The position numbers were made by a program, and so were the translations under genes. A stretch of DNA of 64,000 nucleotides from assembly GCA_903960915.1 (NCBI GenBank), contig CAJCCO010000120.1, positions 80,940-144,939 on the forward strand. Reading direction: 5' to 3'. Origin of the DNA: an uncultured beta proteobacterium (GTDB lineage Bacteria > Pseudomonadota > Gammaproteobacteria > Burkholderiales > Burkholderiaceae_C). Below the pieces are notes generated by a model. It ran no database searches. It saw only the letters and a program-made list of their open reading frames with translations, and was not told where the DNA came from. Numbering within the stretch: the first letter of the stretch is position 1; each line of letters starts with the position of its first letter. Shown here one piece after another: positions 21,061 through 30,505 of the stretch.

Positions 21061-21735
21061 ATGCGAATTCTGATTGCAGAAGATGACCCAGTCCTGGCCG
21101 ATGGCCTGCTGCGCACCCTGCGCAGTTCGGGCGCAGCGGTCGATCATGTCGCCAGCGGCTCCGAAGCCGACGCCGCGCTGATGACCAACACCGAGTTCGA
21201 TTTGCTGATTCTGGACCTGGGCCTGCCCAAAATGCACGGCTTGGAGGTACTGAAAAAACTGCGAGCGCGCGGCTCCTCGCTGCCGGTTCTAATTTTGACC
21301 GCAGCCGACAGCGTCGAAGAGCGCGTCAAGGGCCTGGACTACGGCGCCGACGACTACATGGCCAAACCCTTCAGCCTGCAAGAACTCGAAGCCCGCGTGC
21401 GCGCCCTGAGCCGCCGGGGCATGGGGACGGCCAGCAGCACCATCAAGCACGGCCCGCTGATTTACGACCAGGGCGGCCGCGTAGCCACCATCGACGGCGC
21501 CATGGTGGAGCTGTCCGCCCGCGAACTCGGCTTGCTCGAAGTGCTGCTGCAGCGCGCCGGGCGCCTGGTCAGCAAAGACCAGTTGGTGGAGCGTCTGTGC
21601 GAGTGGGGCGAAGAAGTCAGCAACAACGCCATTGAGGTCTACATTCACCGCCTGCGCAAGAAGATTGAAAAAGGCCCGATCCGTATTGCCACCGTGCGCG
21701 GTTTGGGTTATTGCCTGGAGAAGATTCCCGGGTGA
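21061..21735 (+). CDS. OmpR-family response regulator (QseB/TctD-like)
   Basis: MRILIAEDDPVLADGLLRTL; LLILDLGLPKMHGLEVL; C-terminal wHTH NNAIEVYIHRLRKKI. Confidence 0.93.
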   Translation: MRILIAEDDPVLADGLLRTLRSSGAAVDHVASGSEADAALMTNTEFDLLILDLGLPKMHGLEVLKKLRARGSSLPVLILTAADSVEERVKGLDYGADDYMAKPFSLQELEARVRALSRRGMGTASSTIKHGPLIYDQGGRVATIDGAMVELSARELGLLEVLLQRAGRLVSKDQLVERLCEWGEEVSNNAIEVYIHRLRKKIEKGPIRIATVRGLGYCLEKIPG

Positions 21736-21782
21736 CGGCGCTGGGCGCCACGCTTCTACCGTTTGATTGAAATGAAACCCGT

Positions 21783-23234
21783 GTGAGCATTTTTGACCGC
21801 GAACAGCGATCGCTTTTTGGCGAAATTCTGGACTGGATGCTCACGCCGCTGCTGCTGCTGTGGCCCATCAGCCTGGTACTGACCTGGCTGGTGGCGCAAA
21901 ACATTGCGGGCAAACCGTTTGACCGGGCGCTGGAATACAACGTGGCGGCGCTGGCCCAGTTGGTGACCGTCAGCAACAACCGGGTGCAGTTCAACCTGCC
22001 CCTGCCCGCACGAGAACTGCTGCGTGCCGACGACTCCGACACCGTCTACTACCAGGTGCTGGGCGTGCGCGGCGAACACCTGAGCGGCGAGCGCGACCTG
22101 CCGCTTCCACCCAAGGACGAAAAAATGACGCCCGGCGAGATTCGCATCCGCGACGCCGAGATGGATGGTGCTGATGTGAAGATTGCGTACACCTGGGTCA
22201 CCCTGCCCCTGGCCGAAAGCAGGCCGGTGTTGATTCAGGTGGCAGAAACGCTGGAAAAAAGATCCGTGCTGGCCACCGAAATCGTCAAGGGCGTGATGCT
22301 GCCTCAGTTTGTGATTTTGCCCATGGCCGTGCTGCTGGTGTGGCTGGCGCTGGTGCAGGCCATCAAGCCGCTGAACCGGCTGGAAGAACGCATACGGGCG
22401 CGCAAACCCGACGACCTCAGCCCCATTGACGCCAAGTCTGTGCCGATGGAAGTGGCGCCCCTGGTGTACTCGGTCAACGACCTGCTGCTGCGCCTGAAGG
22501 ACTCGATTGCGACGCAAAAACGTTTTCTCGCCGATGCCGCGCACCAACTCAAAACCCCGCTGGCAGGGCTGCGCATGCAGGCCGACCTGGCCCAGCGCGC
22601 CGATGCCGATGCCGACGCCCTCAAGGAATCCCTTCGCCACATTGGCCGCGCCAGCATTCGCGCCACCCACACCGTGAACCAGTTGCTGGCACTGGCGCGC
22701 GCCGAAAGCAGCGGCTCGGCCATGGCGCGCACCTCCTGCGACCTGGCAGAACTCACCATGTCAGTGGTACGCGACTGCGTGCCGCACGCGCTGGAAAAGC
22801 GCATTGACCTGGGCTATGAGGGCGAACAACCCGGCGCCGAAGGCGGGCAACTGCAGGGCAACGCCACGCTGCTCAAAGAGTTGATTCGCAACCTGGTGGA
22901 CAACGCCATCAACTACACACCGTCAAGCGCAGAAAAGCCTGGCGTCATCACGGTGCGCGTGCTGCTGGACCGCTTTGGCAAAACACTGGTGCTGCAGGTG
23001 GAAGACTCTGGCCCAGGCGTTCCGCTGGCCGAGCGCGAGCTGATTTTTCAGCCCTTTTACCGCGCCCTGGGCACCCAAGCCGACGGCTCCGGCCTGGGCC
23101 TGCCCATCGTGATGGAGATTGCCCACAAGCACAACGCCACCGTCAGCATGGAAGACACCCGGCCCGGCCACAACCCGCCAGGGGCGCGCTTCAACGTGCT
23201 GTTTTTTGCCGAACGCGACACCGTCAACGGCTAA
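21783..23234 (+). CDS. Sensor histidine kinase (TctE/QseC-like)
   Basis: KRFLADAAHQLKTPLAGLRMQADLA H-box; LVDNAINYTP; GSGLGLPIVMEIA. Confidence 0.93.
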   Translation: MSIFDREQRSLFGEILDWMLTPLLLLWPISLVLTWLVAQNIAGKPFDRALEYNVAALAQLVTVSNNRVQFNLPLPARELLRADDSDTVYYQVLGVRGEHLSGERDLPLPPKDEKMTPGEIRIRDAEMDGADVKIAYTWVTLPLAESRPVLIQVAETLEKRSVLATEIVKGVMLPQFVILPMAVLLVWLALVQAIKPLNRLEERIRARKPDDLSPIDAKSVPMEVAPLVYSVNDLLLRLKDSIATQKRFLADAAHQLKTPLAGLRMQADLAQRADADADALKESLRHIGRASIRATHTVNQLLALARAESSGSAMARTSCDLAELTMSVVRDCVPHALEKRIDLGYEGEQPGAEGGQLQGNATLLKELIRNLVDNAINYTPSSAEKPGVITVRVLLDRFGKTLVLQVEDSGPGVPLAERELIFQPFYRALGTQADGSGLGLPIVMEIAHKHNATVSMEDTRPGHNPPGARFNVLFFAERDTVNG

Positions 23235-23270
23235 GACCCCAAGGCCAGCCACGAGGGCTCAGGCGTCGCC

Positions 23271-23954
23271 TTAACAGGGCTCCAGCGCCTTGCCCGCCAG
23301 CAGCGGCTCAAAGGCCTTGAGCTTTTGCAGCAGCGCCTCGTCGGCGGCTGGCAGGCGCAGACGCAGGCCTTGCAACTCGGGCGATTCCTTCACCACCTGA
23401 GCCTTCTGCAAGCCACGTTTTTTCAGCTGTTCCAGCCAGGCATTGGCCAGCCCTTCGCTGGCAAAACCGCCCAAAGACAAACCGGGCACCAGTGCCGGGT
23501 TGCGCAGCGCTTCGTCGCGAATGCCCACGGCCTTGAGTTCGGCGCGCTTGAGGGCTGCCGCATTGGGGTCGGCAAAACGGCCCACGTACACAATCCAGCG
23601 CGCCGGCTGCACCACCGGGTTAAGCAACCAGGTGCCCACCGGCATGCCGGCCACCAGGGCGTCACGCAGGGCGGTCCCCTGCTCGTCTTTGAACAAACCG
23701 GCTTGCAGACATTTGGCCGGCTGGGGCGTGGCCGGCACAAAAGCGGCCCACAGCGCAGGGCTCATCACTTTGACCTCGCTGATGGCCTCCGGCTGAATTT
23801 GCTGCGCCAGGCGCGGCGGTTCGGACGGCTCAACCGGCGTGTCTGCAGCAACGCCGTAGGGCGGTAAACCGACCTGCACCCAGCCGAAATACAGCAGGTT
23901 CACAAGCAGCAGCAGCACCACCACTTTCAATCGTGTCACCTTCAGCCGCGCCAT
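23271..23954 (-). CDS. SPOR-domain-like membrane protein
   Basis: Single N-terminal TM (LKVVVLLLLVNLLYFGWVQVGLPP) and SPOR-like WIVYVGRFADPNAAALKRAELKAVGI; overlaps end of birA. Confidence 0.65.
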   Translation of the reverse strand: MARLKVTRLKVVVLLLLVNLLYFGWVQVGLPPYGVAADTPVEPSEPPRLAQQIQPEAISEVKVMSPALWAAFVPATPQPAKCLQAGLFKDEQGTALRDALVAGMPVGTWLLNPVVQPARWIVYVGRFADPNAAALKRAELKAVGIRDEALRNPALVPGLSLGGFASEGLANAWLEQLKKRGLQKAQVVKESPELQGLRLRLPAADEALLQKLKAFEPLLAGKALEPC

Positions 23955-23956
23955 GT

Positions 23957-24808
23957 TCAGTCCGGCGCCTGCGCCGCAACGGGCAGGGCCATGCCCACCG
24001 GACGCACGCTCACCTCGGCACTGCTGACGCACTGCCAGCCCGTGGCTGTCTGCACCCGCAAAGCGCCGCTCGCATCCACGCCCTGTGCCAGGCCTGTGGT
24101 GCCATCGCTCAGGGTCACGCCTAGGCCTGCCAAGGCATCCACGGCATTAAAGCGGGCCTGAAACGGCGCAAAGCCCTGCTGCGCGAAGACTTGCAGGGTC
24201 TGCACCAGCGCAGGGGCCAAGCGCACCAGCGCCTGCGCCGCCGTCACCCCCGGCCAGACTTCGGCCAACCCCGCCGGCGGCGTAGACAGGCCCGCGGCCG
24301 CCGGCGCGCTCAGGTTCAAACCCATGCCCACCACCGCGTAACGGCTGCCCGAACTCGCGCCGATGTTGGCGGTTTCAATCAAAATGCCGCCGAGCTTGCG
24401 CCCGTGCAGCCACAAATCGTTGGGCCATTTGAGGCGAATGTCTGGGTGCAGGCTGCCCGCTACGCTCAGCCCCACCGCCAGTGACAAGCCAGACCAGTCA
24501 AATGGGGCCAGGGGCAGGCCCAGAGAAAAGGTCAAAGATGTGGAGGGTAAAAAACTTTGCGTGTTGCCTGCGCCCCCTTGCTGGGGTGCGCCCAGGTCGC
24601 TGATCCACTGGCGGCCCAACCGGCCGCGGCCCGCGGTTTGCTTGTGCGCCAGCAGCAACACCGGCTCCCACTGCCCGTTGCGGGCGCGGCGCATCAGCTC
24701 GGAGTTCGTCGAATCAATCTCAGGCAGCACCTCTACCGTGAACCCCGGCAAGGTCGGCGCTACGGCCTCCCAGACCGCCTCGGCGGCACCAGACAGGGTG
24801 TGCGGCAT
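23957..24808 (-). CDS. birA: Biotin--[acetyl-CoA-carboxylase] ligase
   Basis: EIDSTNSELMRRARNG, QTAGRGRLGRQWIS, LKWPNDLWLHGRKLGGILIET. Confidence 0.93.
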   Translation of the reverse strand: MPHTLSGAAEAVWEAVAPTLPGFTVEVLPEIDSTNSELMRRARNGQWEPVLLLAHKQTAGRGRLGRQWISDLGAPQQGGAGNTQSFLPSTSLTFSLGLPLAPFDWSGLSLAVGLSVAGSLHPDIRLKWPNDLWLHGRKLGGILIETANIGASSGSRYAVVGMGLNLSAPAAAGLSTPPAGLAEVWPGVTAAQALVRLAPALVQTLQVFAQQGFAPFQARFNAVDALAGLGVTLSDGTTGLAQGVDASGALRVQTATGWQCVSSAEVSVRPVGMALPVAAQAPD

Positions 24809-24815
24809 GGCGGCT

Positions 24816-25295
24816 TTAGCGGCGCCCGCGTTTGGGGGCCAGCAAGGTGCCCCGGCAGTTCTTGGCGCCGCACCAGCACGGGTACTCGGCCTTGAGTTTG
24901 GGCGTGTAGCGCTCGTCAATGATCAGGCCGTAGTCGTAATTGAGCTCTTCCCCGGCCTTGATATTTCGCAAGGCCTTGATAAAGATACGGCCCTCTTGCT
25001 CGTCGGCTTCGCAGTTGGGCTGGCAGGCGTGGTTGATCCAGCGCGAAGAATTTCCGCCAAACAAGGCATCAATCACATGGGTTTCGTCCACATGAAAGTA
25101 AAAGGTGTGGTTCGGGTCTTTCGGGTCGTGCGGATGGCGCGCCTGCGCCTCTGGCCAGCTGATGATCTGGCCCACGTACTCGATGATGGTTTCGCCCTCG
25201 GCAATGTCCTGCACGGCAAACACGCCTTTACCGTGCACGCCGGAGCGACGGGTTTGAATGCGGCGCTTGTCTTCTGAGGCGATTTTTTTGGACAC
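24816..25295 (-). CDS. SET-domain protein (putative lysine methyltransferase)
   Basis: RRSGVHGKGVFAVQDIAEGETIIEYVGQII; SRWINHACQPNCEA; GEELNYDYGL; post-SET CWCGAKNCRG; GTG start. Confidence 0.93.
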   Translation of the reverse strand: MSKKIASEDKRRIQTRRSGVHGKGVFAVQDIAEGETIIEYVGQIISWPEAQARHPHDPKDPNHTFYFHVDETHVIDALFGGNSSRWINHACQPNCEADEQEGRIFIKALRNIKAGEELNYDYGLIIDERYTPKLKAEYPCWCGAKNCRGTLLAPKRGRR

Positions 25296-25393
25296 GGTAA
25301 AAAATTTGGTATGGTGAACTCGTATGGGCGTGCGTGTGCGCGCTCACGTATGTGCGTGCGCCCGTGCGCCCGCGAGAAACGGATTGTAGTCAG

Positions 25394-28360
25394 ATGAAAA
25401 ACGCAGTAAAAAACGCAACCTCGGCCAAGACCCTGATCATTGCTGAGAAGCCTTCGGTGGCGCAGGACATCGTGCGTGCGCTCACGCCCATTGCCGGCAA
25501 GTTTGACAAGCACGACGAATACTTCGAGAGCGACACCTACGTGGTCACCAGCGCGGTGGGCCACCTGGTGGAGATTCAGGCGCCGGAGGCGTTTGACGTT
25601 AAGCGTGGCAAATGGAGCTTTGCCCACCTGCCGGTGATTCCGCCGCACTTTGACCTCAAGCCCGTGGACAAGACCAAAACACGCCTGAACGCGGTGGTGA
25701 AACAGGCTAAGCGCAAAGACGTGGACCAGATCATCAACGCCTGTGACGCGGGCCGCGAAGGCGAGCTGATCTTCCGCCTGATTGAACAGTACGCCGGTGG
25801 CGCCAAGCCGCTGGGCAAACCAGTGCGCCGCCTGTGGCTGCAGTCCATGACGCCGCAGGCCATTCGCGACGGCTTTGAGAACCTGCGCAGCAATGCGCAA
25901 ATGCAACCGCTGGCCGACGCCGCACGCTGCCGCTCCGAGGCCGACTGGCTGGTGGGCATCAACGGCACGCGGGCCATGACGGCCTTCAACTCGCGCGACG
26001 GTGGTTTCTTCCTGACCACCGTGGGCCGGGTGCAAACGCCCACGCTGTCGGTGGTGGTTGAGCGCGAAGAGCAAATTCGCAAGTTCATCAGCCGCGACTA
26101 CTTTGAGATTCACGCCGAGTTTGCCGCCCATGCCGGTGTCTACCCGGCCAAATGGTTTGACCCGGCGCACAAAAAAGACGCCGAAGATGCGGAGAAAAAA
26201 GAAGACCGCCTGTGGTCCCCTGCCCAGGCCCAGCAAATTGCCGATGCCGTGCGTGGCAAGAGCGCCCGCGTGCAGGAAGAAAGCAAACCCAGCAATAAAA
26301 GCAGCCCCGGCCTGTTTGACCTGACCACTTTGCAGCGCGAGGCCAACGGCCGTTTCGGCTTTTCGGCCAAAACCACGCTGTCCCTGGCGCAAAGCCTGTA
26401 CGAGCGCCACAAAGCGCTGACCTACCCACGTACCGACTCGCGCCACCTGCCCGAGGACTACCTGCAAACCGTCAACGACACCATGGCCATGCTGGCCAAA
26501 AGCCCCATGGGCCACCTGGCGCCCTTTGCCAAAACCGCCATTGCCAAGCACTACATCAAACCCACCAAGAAGGTGTTTGACAACAGCAAGGTCAGCGATC
26601 ACTTTGCCATCATCCCCACGCTGGAAGCCCCCAGCGGCTTGTCCGATGCCGAGCAAAAGCTCTACGACTTTGTGGTGCGCCGCTTCATCGCCGTGTTCTA
26701 CCCCGCGGCTGAATACCAGGTCACCACCCGCATCAGCACGGTAGACGCCAACGCCCAAAGCCACCACTTCAAAACCACCGGCCGGGTGCTGGTGGAGCCC
26801 GGCTGGCTGGCCATCTACGGCAAGGAAGCCGCCGCCGAAGTGGACGATGCCAAAGACGGCGACAAAGGCCAGAACCTGGTGCCGGTGCAGCCCGGCGAGC
26901 AAGTGAGCACGCAAACCGCCGAGGCCAAAGGTCTGAAAACCCGGCCGCCCGCGCGCTACTCGGAGGCCACCTTGCTGGGCGCCATGGAAGGCGCCGGCAA
27001 AACCGTGGAAGACGACGAGCTGCGCGAAGCCATGCAAGAGAAAGGCCTGGGCACGCCCGCCACCCGCTCCAGCATCATCGAGGGCCTGATTGCCGAGAAA
27101 TACATGCTGCGCGAAGGCCGCGAGCTGATTCCAACAGCCAAGGCCTTCCAGCTCATGACGCTGCTGCGCGGCCTGGGCGTGGAAGAGTTGTCCAAAGCCG
27201 AACTGACCGGCGAGTGGGAATACAAGCTGGCGCAAATGGAGCAAGGCAAGATGAGCCGCGAGGCCTTCATGGCCGAGATTGCCGCCATGACCGAGCGCAT
27301 GGTGAAAAAAGCCAAGGAATACGACCGCGACACCATTCCCGGCGACTACGCCACGCTGAGCAGCCCCTGCCCCAACTGCGGCGGCATTGTGAAAGAAAAC
27401 TACCGCCGCTACACCTGCACCGGCAAAACCGGCGCCGAAGAAGGCTGCGGTTTTTCCTTTGGCAAAACACCGGCCGGGCGCACCTTTGAAGTGGCCGAAG
27501 TGGAGCAGTTTCTGCGCGACAAGAAAATTGGCCCGCTTGACGGCTTCCGCTCCAAAGCCGGTTGGCCCTTTACCGCCGAGATGGTGATCAAGTTTGATGA
27601 AGAGACCAAGAACTACAAGCTCGAATTCGACTTTGGCGACGATAAAAAAGGCGAAGAAAGCGGCGAACTGATTGACTTCAGCAGCCAGGAGCCGCTGGGC
27701 GCTTGCCGCAAATGCGGCGCCCACGTGTTTGAACACGGCAAGAACTACGTCTGCGAAAAATCAGTTCCTACGCTGGCGCAACCCACGCCAAGCTGCGACT
27801 TCAAGAGCGGACAGATCATCTTGCAGCAACCGATTGAACGCACGCAAATGCGCAAGCTGCTGGAGACCGGCAAGACCGACCTGTTGGACAAGTTTGTATC
27901 CATGCGCACACGGCGCGCCTTCAAGGCCATGCTGGCCTGGGACGAGGAAGCCGGCAAGGTGAACTTCGAGTTTGCGCCCAGCAAGTTCCCGCCACGCAAA
28001 ACCGCCGCACCACGGGCGGCAGCACCGGGCAAAACTGCGGCTAAAACCACCAAGGCCCCAGCCAAAAAAGCCGCTGCCAAGAAAAGTGCCGCCGTCAAAA
28101 CTCCGCGCAAAACCGCCAGCCCCAAAGCCCCGGCAGCCGGCCTGCAACCCAGCGCCGCGCTGGCCGCCGTGATTGGCAGCGAAGCGGTGGCACGGCCACA
28201 GGTCATCAAAAAGCTGTGGGACTACATCAAGGCCAATGGCCTGCAAGACGCGGCCAACAAGCGCGCCATCAACGCCGACGCCAAGCTACTTGCCGTGTTT
28301 GGCAAGCCGCAGGTGACGATGTTTGAGCTCGCCGGCATTGTCGGCAAGCACCTGGGCTAA
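25394..28360 (+). CDS. topB: DNA topoisomerase III with Lys/Ala/Pro-rich H1-like linker and C-terminal SWIB domain
   Basis: AEKPSVAQDIVRAL; NACDAGREGELIFRLI; LTYPRTDSRHLPEDY; zinc-ribbon CPNCGG; tail KTAAKTTKAPAKKAAAKKSAAVKTPRKTASPKAPAAG followed by SWIB AVARPQVIKKLWDYIKANGLQDAANKRAINADAKLLAVFGKPQVTMFELAGIVGKHL. Confidence 0.93.
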   Translation: MKNAVKNATSAKTLIIAEKPSVAQDIVRALTPIAGKFDKHDEYFESDTYVVTSAVGHLVEIQAPEAFDVKRGKWSFAHLPVIPPHFDLKPVDKTKTRLNAVVKQAKRKDVDQIINACDAGREGELIFRLIEQYAGGAKPLGKPVRRLWLQSMTPQAIRDGFENLRSNAQMQPLADAARCRSEADWLVGINGTRAMTAFNSRDGGFFLTTVGRVQTPTLSVVVEREEQIRKFISRDYFEIHAEFAAHAGVYPAKWFDPAHKKDAEDAEKKEDRLWSPAQAQQIADAVRGKSARVQEESKPSNKSSPGLFDLTTLQREANGRFGFSAKTTLSLAQSLYERHKALTYPRTDSRHLPEDYLQTVNDTMAMLAKSPMGHLAPFAKTAIAKHYIKPTKKVFDNSKVSDHFAIIPTLEAPSGLSDAEQKLYDFVVRRFIAVFYPAAEYQVTTRISTVDANAQSHHFKTTGRVLVEPGWLAIYGKEAAAEVDDAKDGDKGQNLVPVQPGEQVSTQTAEAKGLKTRPPARYSEATLLGAMEGAGKTVEDDELREAMQEKGLGTPATRSSIIEGLIAEKYMLREGRELIPTAKAFQLMTLLRGLGVEELSKAELTGEWEYKLAQMEQGKMSREAFMAEIAAMTERMVKKAKEYDRDTIPGDYATLSSPCPNCGGIVKENYRRYTCTGKTGAEEGCGFSFGKTPAGRTFEVAEVEQFLRDKKIGPLDGFRSKAGWPFTAEMVIKFDEETKNYKLEFDFGDDKKGEESGELIDFSSQEPLGACRKCGAHVFEHGKNYVCEKSVPTLAQPTPSCDFKSGQIILQQPIERTQMRKLLETGKTDLLDKFVSMRTRRAFKAMLAWDEEAGKVNFEFAPSKFPPRKTAAPRAAAPGKTAAKTTKAPAKKAAAKKSAAVKTPRKTASPKAPAAGLQPSAALAAVIGSEAVARPQVIKKLWDYIKANGLQDAANKRAINADAKLLAVFGKPQVTMFELAGIVGKHLG

Positions 28361-28381
28361 ATCGGTTTTGGCGCCCGCGCC

Positions 28382-29122
28382 ATGAACCATGCGGTGGCGC
28401 GTTTGCGCACGGCGCGCCTGGCCCAGCTTACTAAGCCTTTCGTGGCCCGCGGTTCACGCGCCGAGCGCTGCCCAGGTTGTCGCCTGCTACCGAGCCACTG
28501 CCTGTGCGCGCTGCGGCCTGTCTTGCATGCGCCCACGCGGGCGGGTGTCTGTTTGCTGATGGGCGACATTGAAGCCCTCAAACCCAGCAACACCGGCTGG
28601 CTGATTGCCGACGTGCTGCCCGACACCTACGCTTTCGGCTGGGCGCGCACCCGCGTAGACCCGGCGCTGCTGGCCTTGCTGGCCGACCCGCAGTGGCAAC
28701 CCTACCTGGTGTTTCCGGGGGAGTTTGTGGCGCCTGAGCGGGTAGTAAATTCTCTGATGCCGCAGCTGGCCAAGCGTCCGCTGTTTGTGCTGCTGGACGC
28801 CACCTGGGCCGAGGCGCGCAAGATGTTTCTCAAAAGCCCCTACCTGAACCATTTACCAGTGCTGAGTCTGCAGCCGCAAGAGGCGTCTAACTACCAGCTG
28901 CGCCGCTCCACCCGCGACGACCACCTGTGCACCAGCGAAGTGGCCGCCCTGTGCCTGGCCCTGGCCGGCGACACGCAGGCCGCCCACATGCTAGACGCCT
29001 ACCTGGCCGTCTTCAGTCAGCACTACCTGCTGGCACGCGCGCACTTACCGCTCAACTTGGAGGACGCCGCGCACCAGCGCTTGCGCCAATGCGCGGCGCC
29101 GCTCACAGTTGCGGTGGACTGA
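28382..29122 (+). CDS. DTW-domain protein (TapT-like tRNA-uridine aminocarboxypropyltransferase)
   Basis: CPGCRLLPSHCLCAL, LLDATWAEARKM (DTW-like), SLQPQEASNYQLRRSTRDDHLCTSEVAALCL. Confidence 0.85.
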   Translation: MNHAVARLRTARLAQLTKPFVARGSRAERCPGCRLLPSHCLCALRPVLHAPTRAGVCLLMGDIEALKPSNTGWLIADVLPDTYAFGWARTRVDPALLALLADPQWQPYLVFPGEFVAPERVVNSLMPQLAKRPLFVLLDATWAEARKMFLKSPYLNHLPVLSLQPQEASNYQLRRSTRDDHLCTSEVAALCLALAGDTQAAHMLDAYLAVFSQHYLLARAHLPLNLEDAAHQRLRQCAAPLTVAVD

Positions 29123-29188
29123 TCGCAAGAAGCGAAGAACTAAGACACTAGAAAACTAAAAAACCAAAAGGGTCTGGTGGGTCAGGTC

Positions 29189-29596
29189 TTACAGCTCATC
29201 GGGCATCTGCCCGTCAATGTAAAACCAGCGGCCATCCTGGCGCACGAAGCGGCTGATCTCGTGCAGGCGCTGGCCGCGACCGTCCACGCGGTAGCGCGCT
29301 ACAAACTCAACCAACCCGGCGTCGCCCACCATTTGCGCATCACGCACCTCCAGCGCCAGCCACTTGGTGGGCGCCAGCTCCAACTCGCCGGGCACGGTGG
29401 AGACGTGCCAGGTGGCCAGTAAATAGTCGATCAGCCCCAGCGCATAGGCGCTGTAGCGTGAGCGCATGAGCGCCTCGGGCGTGGGCGCGTGCTCACCCAG
29501 GTCCAGCCCCATGTGCCAGGGACGGCAACATTCGTCGTAGGGCAAATCACTGCCGCAGGGACAGGGCGCATGGCGGGGATGGATGTTTTTCTTCAT
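29189..29596 (-). CDS. YchJ-family protein (SEC-C motif)
   Basis: APCPCGSDLPYDECCRPWH; EALMRSRYSAYALGLIDYLLATWH. Confidence 0.9.
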   Translation of the reverse strand: MKKNIHPRHAPCPCGSDLPYDECCRPWHMGLDLGEHAPTPEALMRSRYSAYALGLIDYLLATWHVSTVPGELELAPTKWLALEVRDAQMVGDAGLVEFVARYRVDGRGQRLHEISRFVRQDGRWFYIDGQMPDEL

Positions 29597-29690
29597 GAGG
29601 CGCTATTGTGATGGCTGGTGCCAGCGCATCTGACACGGGGGCACCGGGCCTGGCAGCACCTCACAGCGTCTGGCGCATTGGCTATGATGG

Positions 29691-30488
29691 ATGCGTGATT
29701 TTCAGTCGCCCCCCATGCCCCACAACACCCTGCGCCAACTGGTAGGCACCACACGCTCCGTGCGCAGCAACCGCCACCTCGGTTTGCTGTTGGCGTTTGT
29801 GGCGGGCGCCATCAACGCCGGCGGGTTTTTGGCGATTCAACGCTACACCTCGCACATGAGCGGCATTGTCTCGGGCGTGGTGGATGACCTGGTGCTGGGC
29901 AACATCACGCTGGCCATTGCCGGCGTACTGATGGTGCTGACCTTTGTGGCCGGCGCCATGACGACCGCCATTCTCACCAACTGGGCGCGCTTGCGCCGCC
30001 TGCACAGTGAGTACGCGCTGAGCCTGTTGCTTGAGTCGGCGTTGCTGCTGCTGTTTGGCCTGCTGGGCACCTACCTGGCCACCTACACCACCTTGCTGCT
30101 GCCCGCCACAGCCGCCCTGCTGTGCTTCATCATGGGTTTGCAAAACGCCATCATCACCAAAATGTCGCAAGCCGAGATTCGCACCACGCACATGACCGGC
30201 GTCATCACCGACCTGGGCATTGAGTTGGGCAAACTCTTTTACTGGAACCGCAGCCGCGCCACCATTGACCCGGGCTATGTGCGCGCCAACCGTGACAAGC
30301 TCAAGATTCACGCCTGGCTGCTGGGGTGTTTTCTTGGCGGGGGCCTGAGCGGCGCGCTGGCCTTCAAGTTCATGAGCTATGCCGCCACCGTGCCCTTTGC
30401 CGTGCTGCTGGCGGCACTGGCCATCGTACCGGTGTTTGACGATATTCGCCAAGCGCTACGGTCGGCTCGGCAGCGGCCCGGCGCATAA
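29691..30488 (+). CDS. YoaK/DUF1275 family membrane protein
   Basis: GAINAGGFLAIQRYTSHMSGIVSGVVDDL; GLQNAIITKMSQAEIRTTHMTGVITDLGIELG. Confidence 0.9.
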   Translation: MRDFQSPPMPHNTLRQLVGTTRSVRSNRHLGLLLAFVAGAINAGGFLAIQRYTSHMSGIVSGVVDDLVLGNITLAIAGVLMVLTFVAGAMTTAILTNWARLRRLHSEYALSLLLESALLLLFGLLGTYLATYTTLLLPATAALLCFIMGLQNAIITKMSQAEIRTTHMTGVITDLGIELGKLFYWNRSRATIDPGYVRANRDKLKIHAWLLGCFLGGGLSGALAFKFMSYAATVPFAVLLAALAIVPVFDDIRQALRSARQRPGA

Positions 30489-30505
30489 AAACTGGGGCCC
30501 TTCCT

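Noticed and set aside
25073-27736. 887-aa minus-strand ORF antisense to topB
   Set aside because: Composition (G/A/V/H-rich, no domain) and complete overlap with the well-supported topoisomerase gene show it is a high-GC shadow ORF.
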